Assembly (NCBI GenBank): GCA_013399875.1
Contig: VXAZ01001058.1
Coordinates: 516,823 to 580,822 of the forward strand
Direction of reading: 5' to 3'
From: Gymnorhina tibicen
Lineage: Eukaryota; Chordata; Aves; Passeriformes; Artamidae
Length of the DNA stretch: 64,000 nt
This document shows, in pieces, positions 37,221-50,040 of this stretch. The translations under genes and the position numbers were made by a program. The notes under the pieces are model-generated. The model was not told the DNA's origin. It saw only the letters and a list, made by a program, of their open reading frames with translations, and did not search any database. Numbering within the stretch: position 1 is the stretch's first letter; the number at the start of each line of letters is the position of its first letter.

Positions 37221-37884
37221 GCTGCCACGTGGAGCTCCGAGCAGTGGCAGGACTGATGCCCTGGCACCGAGGGTGATGCTCACCTCGCCAGTCACGCCGA
37301 GGCTGACTCGAGGTTCATCGGTGATGCCAAAGAGTGCATTTGCTGAGACCTGGAAATAGTGAAGGGATGAGTCTGACTGTGACTTCAGTGCAGGAGTCTG
37401 GCTGATGGTTTTCTGCCCCGTGGAAAGCAGTCATGACTCTGGATTTGTGTCAGGTTTAATGAAGGGGAGAATACTCGGGGAGTCAGAGAAATCACTCTTC
37501 CACTGATCTTAAGCAGTTGCTTCTATCCCTGAATTGGGGCCCTGATGGTTTAGTTTCCTTTCAATTTCATACCAAGCAGAATAGTACACAGATAACTGCC
37601 TGGTTGCATTAATGGGATCTTACGAAAGAGAAGACAAGAAAAAGTAAAATGTCAAATATGTTGTTTAGATTTTGTGTTGTTTCTTGTGATGTATTAACAC
37701 CAAGTATTTTGTGTTCTGCTCTCCTCAAAAATGCCTTGAATGTTGTCCCTATAAACAGCAGAGATGTAGAACAGATTCGTGACAGTAAAATAAGAAGTTT
37801 GCGGTACTTCTGAAAGCCTTGTGTGCTTGTGCGACAGTTTTTGTGTGTCCGACTCTGACTCTGCTTTGATATTGTTGTTCAGTG

Positions 37885-37940
37885 TCAGCCAGATCATCTG
37901 TGGGTCCCTTCCAGCTCAGAATATTTTGTGACTCTGTGAT
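37885..37940 (+). mobile_element. CR1 LINE 3' end fragment
   Basis: The text agatcatctgtgggtccctt, followed by ccagctcagaatattttgtg and actctgtgat, matches the conserved 3' terminus of avian CR1 elements. In CR1 a ggtcccttccaac motif is followed by the short attctgtgat tail repeats. Only the last 55 bases or so are recognisable, and they carry several substitutions. It is therefore an old, 5'-truncated, dead copy, typical of CR1. It supports a bird or other sauropsid host. Confidence 0.8.
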
Positions 37941-38983
37941 GTAAGACCACTTTTCCAAAGAGTTCTTTGCTGGTTACTTGCCCACCCTTTCAGGGATGTC
38001 TGCAACCAGGAGAGGAATCCAAAGTCACCACCCCCCCATTTAAATGGCAGTGAAGTGGTTTGAGGTGGGCACTTCCTTACAGACAATTTTAGTTAAGGGA
38101 GTTTTGGTTGGACCATAGAAGGACCAGTGTATGTTCTGCACAGCTTTCCTTAAAAATACCATGCAGGGAAAGCATTGGCCCAAAATACTTTGCTTTGCTC
38201 ACAAATTTGTTTAGTGTTTCTGTGTACCACCTTAGCCTCACAGAAGATGAAAAATTGATTGTACAGTCTTACTTGAAGGCTGTAATATTATCTGGTCTGA
38301 AAGCAGAATTTCTGGAGCATGAAGAGCTGTTTTTGAATGATGCTTCTGGCACCTAATCCTTGAAATTATTCAGCATATTTGTCTCGTGTCTGTCTTGAAA
38401 TGAAAAATTATTTTCTGTTTTCAAGTCACCTATAACTTCTAAAAATTGGGCTAAACTTCTCATAGAGATTTCCAAAATTATGCAACATATTAATGTAAGT
38501 TTCTGCCTCACGAAATTACTCTGAGACAGTTGAATAATTACTGATGTCACCAGAGTTCACATGGGGGTTTTTAACATTTGCATCTCTACATTTGTTGCTA
38601 AAAAAATCTGCCAATCTTTGAAAAAACCACTAAGCTTTTGAGCTGTGGTTGATGTTATGCTTAGGTTCAGTACGTTTCATCCTTTTTTAGTGCCACAAGA
38701 CTGAATTTTTCACCTGCTGGGGCATGATGTTGCCATGACAACAGTTGATCTTGTTTGCTGTTCTCTGCTCTTTGTGCATGACAAAAAGGAAAGCTTTTCG
38801 AGAAATGTTTGTGAAAGCTGATCTGACTAATTGCGTTGAAATGATGCGTTGAAATAGATGGAGAAACGGCTCGCTCTGTTTCAATAAGGATAATCAATGT
38901 CTGTCGTGAGGAGCAGCACGGTGGTGGTGACAGTTTAATCAGGGCTGGGGAGGTCTCTCCGCGAGATGGAGAGGCACCGGTTC
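37941..38983. other. Non-coding stretch, nothing recognised
   Basis: AT-leaning sequence between the CR1 fragment and the 82-bp minisatellite. I see no exon or repeat beyond these two neighbours. Confidence 0.6.
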
Positions 38984-39874
38984 GGGGAGCACAGAGGGAC
39001 CGGGGGGACCTGCAGGGACGTCCCCAGCTCCCACTGCTGCTCATCCCTCCTCTGAGGGTGTTTTAGGGGAGCACAGAGGGACCGGGGGGACCTGCAGGGA
39101 CGTCCCCAGCTCCCACTGCTGCTCATCCCTCCTCTGAGGGTGTTTTAGGGGAGCACAGAGGGACCGGGGGGACCTGCAGGGACGTCCCCAGCTCCCACTG
39201 CTGCTCATCCCTCCTCTGAGGGTGTTTTAGGGGAGCACAGAGGGACCGGGGGGACCTGCAGGGACGTCCCCAGCTCCCACTGCTGCTCATCCCTCCTCTG
39301 AGGGTGTTTTAGGGGAGCACAGAGGGACCGGGGGGACCTGCAGGGACGTCCCCAGCTCCCACTGCTGCTCATCCCTCCTCTGAGGGTGTTTTAGGGGAGC
39401 ACAGAGGGACCGGGGGGACCTGCAGGGACGTCCCCAGCTCCCACTGCTGCTCATCCCTCCTCTGAGGGTGTTTTAGGGGAGCACAGAGGGACCGGGGGGA
39501 CCTGCAGGGACGTCCCCAGCTCCCACTGCTGCTCATCCCTCCTCTGAGGGTGTTTTAGGGGAGCACAGAGGGACCGGGGGGACCTGCAGGGACGTCCCCA
39601 GCTCCCACTGCTGCTCATCCCTCCTCTGAGGGTGTTTTAGGGGAGCACAGAGGGACCGGGGGGACCTGCAGGGACGTCCCCAGCTCCCACTGCTGCTCAT
39701 CCCTCCTCTGAGGGTGTTTTAGGGGAGCACAGAGGGACCGGGGGGACCTGCAGGGACGTCCCCAGCTCCCACTGCTGCTCATCCCTCCTCTGAGGGTGTT
39801 TTAGGGGAGCACAGAGGGACCGGGGGGACCTGCAGGGACGTCCCCAGCTCCCACTGCTGCTCATCCCTCCTCTG
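38984..39874. repeat. 82-bp minisatellite, eleven near-identical copies
   Basis: The start of the unit (gcacagagggaccgggggga) recurs at 38989, 39071, 39153, 39235, 39317, 39399, 39481, 39563, 39645, 39727 and 39809, always 82 bp apart. The last copy stops after 66 bp. By eye the copies are identical, which points to recent expansion, strong homogenisation or an assembly effect. Each unit holds the palindrome gggacgtccc and a G6 run. Because 82 is not a multiple of three, the open - strand frames through it cycle and are not a protein repeat. Confidence 0.97.
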
Positions 39875-42800
39875 CCTGTCTCCTGCTGATCCGCAAATGG
39901 GAACATTAACGCTTCTGTAGGTAATTGATTAGAGGATGCTTCTGTTGTAGCCTCGTCCCTGATGAGCTCCAGAGCTGCTCAGAACAACTTTGTTCGTGTT
40001 TTTTAGCCGATGATTTTCGTTTGTTCTGCCACTAGAGAAATTGAAGTGAGTGGAAAATGTGGAGAAGGTGTTTCTAATGAATTATCACCAAGTGTGAGTG
40101 GGAATTCACGCACATGCAGGAACCACTAAAAGCCCGCTCTGCATTTTAATTATTTTTATATATTTGGTGTAATATTCGGTGTGGCCCACAGAAGTGAGTT
40201 AGATCTTTAGCTCATCCTCTGGTCTCAAGGCAAAAAACCAATTTACTACCAGTTGAAACAAAAGATATGGAGGACGATGGTAAGATAAAAAGACAATACT
40301 TGTTCAGGGGACAGTGGGGAATATCCCCTTCAGACCGTGCCAGCTGGTACCAGCTGGCAAATGGAGTTAATGTTTAAGCCACACTGTGTTTTCTTTGTGC
40401 CTTTACACAGGAGCAGGGACGTTGCTCATTTCTTTCTTCCTTAGCAGTGGATAATTTTTGTTTCCCTTGGGTATAATTTGTCCCTGAAGGAAGCAGGACT
40501 ATGCCATGGCAAAGGAGAATTAGGGCCTCTGTATTTCAGATACACAGATTATTTTAATGTGCTGAGAAGAGAGTGTAAAAATAACTGAAAGAAAAGCCCC
40601 TAAAAAAATGCTGATTATCTTTCAGCCCACAAATCAAATTCATTAACTTTCTAATACTACCCTTCCTTCAGCCATGGCAGGTATAAAGTCTGAAAGTAAC
40701 GTCTTGAGGAGAGCTTGAGTATTTGGTGATTCATTGCAAAGAGCTGCAGCTAGAATGGCTGCTGGTACTTACTCATGTGTGGATGCTGTCATGAAACACT
40801 GCACTTAGATATATCTAAAGTTATCACTTTACCCATTTTCATTCTTAAAAGAGTTGAGAGGGTCTTGTCATGTCTATATCATGTGCCAGAGGTGAAGAAA
40901 ATTACATGGAGAAGTGAAGAAACTGAAAAATGAGAGGGAGAAGTGGAAATAAGGTGAAGAAAATAAGGTAGAGACTGTGATGGACAGCTCTGGGTGATGG
41001 CCATGTCTGAGCAGCAGCAAACCAAATGTGGGGAACCACATTTGTGATCCTAAAGTAGGGGAATCTTCCCGAAGTTCGGGTGAATCTGGTGTTTGATCTG
41101 CCCTGGGATGGAGATAATTCTTCAGAGGAATGGGCAAAAAAGGCGGAAAGAGTGTGAATGAAACGAGTTGGTCGTGCAAGGCTTGTTATCTTCAGAGTTT
41201 TACTGAAGTGAAAAACAACACCGAGAATGAATTGTTTGTGTTTCCTCCGTAACATCTGCTCCCAGTTGCCATGGTGCCAGGGCACTGGTGATCTCCAAGG
41301 CCAATAAACTGCTGCAGTTCCTGTGTCCCTTATTTAGCAGTGCTTTTTAAGAAGTGCTATTTTTATATAGCGTTTCTTATGCTAAATTCAGCCTGCTGAT
41401 TAGAGGGGTAAAGCTGCATTTGTTTTCCTTGGTTAGAACAAAGTATAATTTGCATGGAAAAGTTCCTATTTTTAAAACGAAGGAAATCCAATTGTGAAGT
41501 GATTTTATTTAAAATGCAAGCGTTTCTGCGTAGTTCTTCCTTAACCTTAAGAGTGGTAGTGGAAAACGCTGATGTCTGTCAGTGTTCTCTGCAGGAACTC
41601 CTTAGGTTTTAATGCTAACATCATAAAATGTCCAGCTACTTTCCTGTGCTACTTGCTAACATGTGCTTCACCCTGGCCATTGAGAGGAAGGATCAAATGG
41701 GAATAGTAAAACACCTAAAAAAAGTAAGACTACCTTGTTTGTTTATTTTTCATTGTATATAATAGTTTTCCACTAACTTACGAAATGTAATTTATTAGAA
41801 GTGCAGCTTTCTGACTGTGGAGGTTGGTAGCTGTGGCAGCCAGTGCTGCACAGACCTGTCCCGTTCAGGGGACAGGGAGGGGACACTCAGGCCCCACTTC
41901 TCTCCTGCTGATGCGCACCACAAGTGTCAGGCAGAGCAGAGGTGCCGCAGCCTCGAGCGGCAGGAGCAGGGCAGCAGCAGCTCTCGTGAAAGCCACTTCT
42001 CTCTGCCTGCCTCTGCTTCCAATTTGCCCAGTGCTCTGTTGTTAATGGTCAGAATTACGCAGGACAGTCTGTATTTTTCCTGCGTTATCCAGTTTCTAAT
42101 TGCAAAGATAGGATCAGAAGGGATTTAAAGGCAGTTTGCTGCACAGGCTGTGCCTCTCAGCCCGGCTCTGCTGGCCACGGGGAGGTTCTGTAGTTGCACT
42201 ATTGAGGGTGAGTCAGCTTTGCCTTTGAAATCCAGCTCTTGGAAGAAATAAAAAGTGAACTGCAGGTGACGAACCTGACCTTTGAAGTGAGTCATTTACA
42301 GGGCCCAAATACACGAGAAAAGATCAGAAGATTCTTAATTTTCTTCTTTTTACGTACCTGCAGACTACAGGTTTTCCCTTTGCTCTTGGATGGATCTATT
42401 CGTGTATCATCCAAACAGAGAACTGTCACAGGGGATTATGGTCAGGATGTTCCAATGCAGCCCTTCCAGGTTACTGGCGGCAGCAGTTCTCAAAGAAAAA
42501 GAGCTGCAAATAAATGAATAGTGTAGAAAATTTTTTTTAAACAAAAATAATTGATGGATGAGCAAACTAGCACACAGGGCAACAGATGCCTTTCTCCAGG
42601 CAATGTAGAACCTTGTTACCCAGACAGCGGTGTCAGATTGCATTAAATCTACCGAAGCCATCCTCCTGCCGTGAATTTTTTTAGTCAGTCCTCACATCCA
42701 TAGGAGAATTTTCACTTTTGCTCTGTTACGAACGCACATTTATGCCTTCATTTCTGCACTTTAAGAGATGCAACTTATCTATAAGGTAACACAATTTATT

Positions 42801-45800
42801 TTTGATGTCTCTTATACTGAATTTCTCATAGCTGTTTCTTTGTGAACAGTCTCATGTTTTGTGAAGTGTGTGCTGGTGTGTGAGCCTTTAAATCTGTGCT
42901 CTGGGCACCCCCAAAACCCAGCACACAGAGGGCTCTGCTGTTGGTGCACGTTTGGGAGGGCTGTCAGTTTTCTGCTTGGGTTTCCTCTGCGGATCATCCT
43001 TAGAGTTGTTTTCTTAAATCAAAATGCCTGTCTGAGCTGAGAGGAGCGCCTGAAGCATTCCTTACATCCTTCAGGAAATATCCCTGCTGGTTGGAATTTT
43101 GTCTGACGCGCTCAAGGCATTTCAGATTCTCTTTGCAAATGATGCTGCCTCTGGTCCTGCCATGAATGCAGCGTGACCGAGGTGTCAGCACGTGTGTGGT
43201 AGGTGTAAGGATGGGTTATGCTTCTTGTCTTTAACTTGGTAAAAAAGCTTCAGCAGGAGGAGTACAAGCTCTGTGCAAGCTCTGTCTGTATCCACTAGAA
43301 AAAGTTTGGGTTTTGTTTGTTCTGCAGCTTGTTGAGGCTAATCTGGGACAATGTTACCAGGTTTTTTTCTGGGGGAAAGTGAAGTTGTTCTACAAGCAGC
43401 TTCTGTTGCTTATTTTCTTATAGGTAATTTTCCACATTCATTTATCTGTACAATTTTTGAATTCATGCAAGACTAGTAATTAGATTGCTTCAAGCCCTTG
43501 ATTTTTTCTTTTTAATGAGCATTGTGTAGCAACATCATGAGAAAGGGGGTGACAGACTGTGCAGCTAATCACTGAAAACCAATGTCAAGCCTCTGGAGAT
43601 GGGCAAGAGGCTTATTTGGAAGCATGAAGTGCTGTTTCCTTTCCACTTGCACTTTAGTCTGCTCAATTTGGTCAGCATTTGCCTTTCTGCTGTCTTGCAC
43701 TGACTGACTCGATGAGTTCTTAACCTGCGCTCCCCTTGTCGCCGTCAGCAGCTGCAGTGGATTGATTTGCATAGGTTAAGTGGGAGACCTCGTCTGACTC
43801 CAGTGAGATGCTGCTTCTTAGGCACAATTATATTGTCAGAATTGTTACATCCACCGAGTAAATGGAGAACAGGGAGAGAGGGCATCAGGGAGAAAAAGGA
43901 CAAAACTCTCATTAAATTTGTATTAAGAAGTCAAAAGCTGTTTCAGTAAAAACTGGGAAGGATGAGGGAAGAACGCATGGTAATGCTTTCCACAGGTTTG
44001 TGTTTTGGACTGGTACTGTGTTATTGTCGTGAAGTTTAACAATCCCAATCGTGCCAAGTTCTAAAGTGAACTGGAGATCCCACAAAATTTCCTCTCAGGT
44101 GCAGGCAGTAACAAGAGTGTTTGCATGTCCCCATTAGACTTGGGAAGAGTTGCTGAGCTGGGAGCGGGGAAGGCAGGAGCGGAGAATCCCTGGCGCTCAC
44201 GGGAGGGCTGGAGGCAAGCACACGTGCCCAGGCTGCTGCCAGCCCGGCTGGCGCGTCTGATGGCTGCCCTGTGTTTGCTGACCTCTTCTTGCTGTTGACT
44301 CGGAGGTTCTGTTTGGAATGGCAGGTGTGAGAGCTCAAGTGAGAAGTGTTGCCCTGTTGTTAATGCATGCGGTGCTCGCTGCCAAGTACAGGACAGAAAA
44401 TGGAAAAATACTCTGTTTATTTAATCGCGAGGAGGGGCGGCCTTTGTGCGCGAGGGGATGGGATTTTCAGAAGGCATCTGCCTCTCCTAAAGTGTGTTGG
44501 AAGTTTCAAAGCTTTCCCAGGATCCCACGTGGCCAGCTCCCCACAGTTTAGGTGCCAAGTGCGGTGTTCTGTGGTGTGGAACATCCCTGTGGCCAGTTTG
44601 GGTCAGCTGTCGTGGCTGTGCTCCCTCCCGGATTCCTGGGCACCTCCTTGCTGGCAGAGTTTGGGAAACTGGAGATTCCTTGATTTGGAGTCAGCCCTAC
44701 TTAGTAACAGCTAAAACATCATCATTACTCTCATCCTAAATCCAAAACACAGCACTGTCCCAGCTGCTAAGAAGAAAACTAAGTCTCTCCCAGGACATTC
44801 CTCTATGTGACTTCAAATCTCTTTTTTAATATATAAATTTCTTGTTGAGTGGAGTTTAGTTCTAGGGTAGCTGGGATTAACTTTTGTCCTTTTTTGCTGA
44901 AGAGTTGTATTGAACAAATCTGGAAAACACTGAGGCAGATGTTGTTAAGGGAAGCGTCACTGAAGTCGGTGGATTAGACAGAAAATCACCAACTGCAGTG
45001 AGGGATGAGCATCCTTTGCAAAGGTCGGGGGGTGTTTCACAGGCGCAGGGAGGGGAGGTGTGAGAGAGGAGAGGTGTAACAGGTCCCAGAGGTGCGTTTG
45101 TCCAGGAGCAGCCTCTGGAAGCGGGAGGAGCTGGCCTGGGGGGTTCTGAGAGCACGCAGCTGCGGGCCGGGGTGGGTCCATGTGCCCTGCACGGGGTGGC
45201 CTGGCTGCGGGGACACGGGGACACGGGGGTCCGTGGGGACACGGGGTCAGGGCTGAGCCCCCGCTGCGTCTGCCACGGCTCCTGCCTCAGCTGCTCACGG
45301 ATGGCTCAAGTCAACGCAGTGAAACTAGTATTTTTGGAATTTCTGAGCTGACAGTAATGATTACCTGGATCATTTCCGGAAGACACAGCCCAGTGAGGGA
45401 ACCTGGCTAAAATTTAGAAGACTTTGGCTCAGTTTCTGGCTTTTACCACCTGTTACTGCTCCAAAACCTTTGAGTCACTTACTCTTCGTTCCTTAATGCT
45501 TTTTTTCCTGAACAAGCAATATAAATATTTCAAGTTTACATTTACTTGTCACTTCCAAACACACTGAGGATATACACAAATACGTTCTCTCCTTATTGCA
45601 AGGATTTCAAGTGGAAATCCTGCAACTGAGATTTAGTTGCTGGCTTCCTGTCTGCATATTTCTTAGGCTAGAAGTAATTCCTGGTACTGTTTCAGGCGAT
45701 TCTTCATCTTTATGGATGCAGTTGGGATGGGGAACACCGGCGGGCTTTATCCTGGTTAGTGAGAAAGAGTGCTGAGAGAAATTGCCACTGTGATGAACAG

Positions 45801-46183
45801 AGATGTAAGTGAAAAGAAATGGGCTTATAACTAAGGATCAGTGAAAGTGGGATAGTCACTGCCCTAGCTGTATTCATTCCTGCAAAAACCATGAGAAAAT
45901 GTGTTTTCTTCAGGTGGGACTGACTGTGTTATCGCTCCTGAACTGCTTTGCACTCTGCAGAATTTAAGTAGGGTGCGAAAGTTGCTGGCCTAAAGTGCCA
46001 TCAGTTACTCCTCGTCTCCTTTCGCCTCCTCACCCCTCCACTTCTGCTCAACTCCTGTTAATAACATTACTAAAACCTGGCAACCCGTTACTGCTCGTTC
46101 CCCTTTGGAGTCAGCCGAGCAGCATCGATTGGTAGCGATTGCGGACTGATCACTGCCGGCGGGGTCCGGGGGGCTTGGCAGAG
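39875..46183. other. Non-coding stretch, no gene recognised
   Basis: About 6.3 kb without a supportable exon. GC-rich patches lie at 44140-44270 and 45030-45300. The remainder is AT-leaning with no recognisable transposon. Confidence 0.6.
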
Positions 46184-46408
46184 CCGGGCGGTGCTGCGGG
46201 GTCCGGGGCGGGCGGTGCTGCGGGGTCCGGGGCGGTGCTGCGGGGTCCGGGTCCGGGGCGGTGCTGCGGGGTCCGGGTCCGGGGCGGTGCTGCGGGGTCC
46301 AGGGCCGTGCTGCGGGGTCTGGGGCGGTGCTGCGGGGTCCGGGGCGGTGCTGCGGGGCCTCGGGCGGTGCTGCGGGGTCTCGGGCGGTGCCGCGGGTCCG
46401 GGGCCGTG
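46184..46408. repeat. G-rich 20-bp minisatellite
   Basis: The word tgctgcgggg occurs nine times, plus one variant, spaced by 10-16 bp of tccggggcgg or tccgggtccggggcgg. The basic period is 20 bp with 4- to 6-bp insertions. Repeated runs of three or four G on the + strand could form G-quadruplexes. CpG is dense. It lies about 2.2 kb upstream of the first confirmed RIMBP2 exon. Confidence 0.92.
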
Positions 46409-48607
46409 CCCCCGTGAAGCGCAGGACACGCAGCCCGTGTGCGGCACTCGGGACGTGCGGGTGGCTCAGCGCTCGGCAGGACACGGCTGTTTATTCCTGT
46501 CCCGGGAACTGCTCTGTGCGGCTTCTTGAGATTATAAAATTATTCACTGATTCAATTCACTTAATTTAATTCGTTTAATTCCTTTGAAAACGCAACGCGA
46601 GCTGAGAAATCCTTCTGGTCTCAGCCCTCAGAAGTGTCCCACAGAGCCTGACTGCCACTTTTAATTGCGCCCTGAACAACAGACTCAGCAGGCCGAGCAG
46701 TGCTGATTGCTGGGCTCCTCCCGGGGTGGCTGTGTCTCTGCCCCAGAGACAGCCTTCTGCCCCTTGTCCTCTGCCCCACGAGCAGCAGCGCCTTTGAGTC
46801 GGGAGAAGAGCTTCCCGCAGCTGAGGACATGTTCTGATACCACACCTTGATGTCTTTACTTAAGCTGAACTAATTTTCACTCTCCTCTGTCCATGTTCAA
46901 ATTAACGAGCAGGCTGGGGTTCCAGGTGCGGGCAGACGTGCAGGAGCTCCTGCGGGATGGACGGATGTGCTCAGAATCAGTGTCCCCCAGAATGGCCTTC
47001 CCGGGGCGGATGTTTTATGAACCTGACGCTTCATGACGGTTTTCTGTAGAAAAAAATTATTCACGTGCTGATATTCCCTGTTTGGCTGACTCGAGGGATT
47101 TTGAACCCAGTGGTTGATTTCAGTCAGCTTTGAATGTCAAACCTGCTTAGATACTGGTCAAGGAGGCATTAGGCAGAAAAATGCAAAACCTCCCTGGTTC
47201 TCATGCTCAGGCAGTGAGGCTTAGGAGACAATTTAGATGAACAGTTTAAAAACTTCTGTTCATTGCAAAGGTTAGTCTATTCAAAACATTAATATCTTAC
47301 ATGCAGAAAGTTTTGAAACTGATTTAAGAAATGTATGCTTAAAATAGCAAGTTTTTGGTTTCAAATAGTATGAAAAACATTTAATAGAACCTTGAAATCC
47401 CGTTTTTAGGGCTTGCATTGGTAAATCAAAAATTGCCAATTTACGGTTTTTTCATATTGAGAATTTTAAAGACAAATTGTGATAAAGCATTACTTGAACA
47501 GTTTTTCTTTAGGCCTCAGCAGAATTAGCAGAGAAATCTGCTGATAGTGTGGATTTAGTGATGCAAAATCATAAATTATTTCTAATCACTCAAAAATGGG
47601 CCAAGTGTTGCCCACCTTAATGTAGTTTTTGGCAAAAATAAGCAGTGTTTTCAGAAGACTGTGTGTAATGCTCACTGCAGGATGGAAAGGTTGCAGATTG
47701 CCCAGCATGGTTGTTGCCAACTTTGATAAGGAATTGAATTTTAGATTTAATCAACAACTACCACTGGGAACTTGTGCAAAAACAAAACGGTCAGAAGTAC
47801 CAGAGGATGCTGCTGGTTTTTCCTGAGCTCCATCTATTTTGATTTGTGTGACCTGATAAAGCCTTTCCACCCTGCTAGTTTGACCTTTGACTGTATATTT
47901 GAGTTTTATTTACTGTTCTTTTTTTCAAGCTTGTATTGCTGTCTAAATACATAAAAATATATTCCTGGGGCTGTAGTTAATTCCTTGATCTTTAAGCATG
48001 GGTTCCTTACCTTTTGACTTCCTGCATTTCTGACTTGCCTGTCACTGTAGGACAGAGATGCTCTGCCCAGATTCTGAGTGTTTGTATTAGAATGTGTCTG
48101 TTTACTCATATTATAAATAGATGTGCATTAAAAGTAAAGTGAAATACGTCAGTGTAGAAGTGTGTACACGAGTATGCATTGCAGCTGTTGGCTTTTGCCC
48201 TCAAGATGCTTTCTAGACACCTAAATTCCTTTCTTTTCTGGGAGTTGAGTCTCTTCCTCTTCCCAGCTCTGAGTGAGGTGGGGCAGCCAGGTCTGAGCTC
48301 TTCGTTACCCCCACAGGGAGATTTTTATTATTACTTTCGTAGGCACCAGGCCTGTGAAGCCAGGTCGTGTCTGCTTGCCCATCTTCAGTCAGATCATCTG
48401 AGAGCACGGGGGTTTACGGCAGAGCTGGCTGCAATCGCAAATTAATCTGGTGCTGCTGCACCTTCCGTGCCTTTGGCTCTGGGCCTCATATTGCTCCTGG
48501 TAGTTTGTTAATACCAAATAACGCAAAAACACCGCTTCCTTAAGCACTTAATAGGATGTGCTGTAACGGAGACAACCGGCCTGTAACGCTCCTTGCTTCT
48601 GTTGCAG
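46409..48607. other. Non-coding sequence before first confirmed exon
   Basis: The first 100 bases are CpG-rich and continue the composition of the neighbouring minisatellite; the rest is AT-rich. The last part is intron: a pyrimidine-containing tract ends in cttgcttctgttgcag, the acceptor of the exon at 48608. I did not find the preceding RIMBP2 exon here. Confidence 0.6.
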
Positions 48608-48697
48608 GAGAAGGAACTGAAGGATGCTGAGCCAGAGGAGAAGCGCCTGAGCCCTCGGCATGCGAGCGTGTCCCCCCGCGCCCTGCAGCGTGACCAG
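48608..48697 (+). CDS. RIMBP2: RIMBP2 coding exon (long N-terminal isoform), 30 codons
   Basis: The 90-nt exon is bounded by a ttgcag acceptor and a GTACCG donor, phase 0 at both ends. It encodes a charged segment starting EKELKDAEPE, then a Ser/Pro/Arg stretch (RLSPRHASVSPR), ending LQRDQ. It joins in frame to VNSDYDHL of the next exon. In the paralogue TSPOAP1, as I recall it, the equivalent place reads ATEKEQVEWENAELRG, so the ends align while the middle is specific to this gene. The Ser-Pro sites could be phosphorylation targets; that is inference. The exon lies upstream of the methionine used by the short mammalian form, and an earlier exon supplying a start is required but not identified. 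The donor is weak (C at +4 and +5), so alternative splicing is plausible. Confidence 0.75.
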
Positions 48698-49932
48698 GTA
48701 CCGGCCCCGCTCTGCTCTGCCTCCTCGCCCACCTGGCTCCTGGGGCAGGGCTGGGCTGCAGCCTGCCCGAGAGCGGCTCTCACAGCCACTTGTTTCTGCT
48801 TTGCCTGCTTCCTCTGGGACAGCCTGGAAAAAAAAACTAATCGAAAATAGGTGGCAAAAAAATTGTCTTAGGAGCAAACGCGGTTTTCAGGTGAACGTTC
48901 AAGACGTGCTGCTGGGCTTCAGAGAGGGGCATCGTTCCTCTGAGGTGTGTTTTCTTAGTGTTGTAAATTGGTATTAGGCTTTGGTAAAAGACTTTTTTGG
49001 TGATTTTGGTGAGACTCGATTGAAGAGTTCTCTTCTTTTTCTGAAAAATTCCTGTCTGTCAGTTGGGGTTTTCCCCTACTCTTGTGCATCTTAAAACTGC
49101 AATTTTAAATTTCTCAGTGAAACGTTTGAAAGGCTCTTGTCCAGCAGCAAATGCCCCAAACTCTCTTTAGGAGCCACTTCCCCTGCCACATGGAGTAGTC
49201 TCAGCTGTTCCAGGTCCTGAGAGAAAAACTCTTGTAACAGTAAGTGTTTTTCCTCAGTTCTTACTTGTGCCTCCTGGGGACTAAAAGGTCTTTCTCTGCC
49301 TGCAGTGTGAATTTGCCTCTGGCAAATTCTGCATGGGATGACTGTGCTGGGAGGAGGAGAGGCTGATGTGCCTCACCTCACCAAATCTGCATCCCGGGGA
49401 AGAAACATCACGAACCGGCCACTTTACAGGGCCACATTTAGCTAAAAATAAAACTGCAGTCTGGGATTTCTGCAGGGCTTGAGTGAGTTGCCGGGCAGCC
49501 TCTCTCAGGTCCCGGGAGCTGTTACTCACAGGGCTCTGATGAGAGCCCCTCTCGCAGCGCTGGGAGCCGCGCGCCGGGCTCTGATGGTCCCAGCGTGGCC
49601 CCTGCCAGCCAGAGCTCCCAGCCAGAGGGGGCTGATGAGGTCCCCAGGGCGCTGCCAATCACCACAATTCAGAGCTGGCTCTGCATTTGCTCTGCGCTTT
49701 GTGCGCAGCACCAGGTGTCGAAGCAGGCCTGACGCTTCCTGCCGCTGACGAATCTGAATTGGCTTTCTGTAGAAAGGCAGAGTTATAATGCTTTGTGATA
49801 GGAGGAAGCCATGTGTGTCATAGCATCACTTAATTTTATTCATCCATCTGTCTACAAATTTCTCCCTTCCCTAATGTGTTTCTCTTCTCTTTATTGTTGT
49901 TTACACATTACCTTTGCTCTTTACCTCACGAG

Positions 49933-50040
49933 GCACATAAAGATAAAGCCTCACTTGGGCAATTTTATATTCTAGCTGACACACAATTAGTGTGCATCAT
50001 TAATGCAATGAAGGCTCAGTACTTTGGTGACACTAAAAAT
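49933..50040 (+). other. Candidate cassette exon inside RIMBP2 intron
   Basis: A pyrimidine-rich stretch ends in cacgag, followed by 108 nt open in phase 0 and a good AAT|GTGAGT donor at 50041. The 36 residues start AHKDKASLGQ and end YFGDTKN. Both ends are phase 0, so inclusion between the flanking RIMBP2 exons would keep the frame. The acceptor has G at -3, which is unfavourable, and I do not recognise the peptide. It may equally be a conserved non-coding element or chance. Confidence 0.2.

Noticed and set aside
38935..39906. Repetitive - strand open frames with recurring MSSSGSWGRPCRSP
   Set aside because: They arise from the 82-bp array. The period is not a multiple of three, so the frame cycles and no protein repeat is encoded.
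46005..46569. Proline/alanine- or glycine-rich frames on both strands
   Set aside because: By-products of the 20-bp GC-rich minisatellite.
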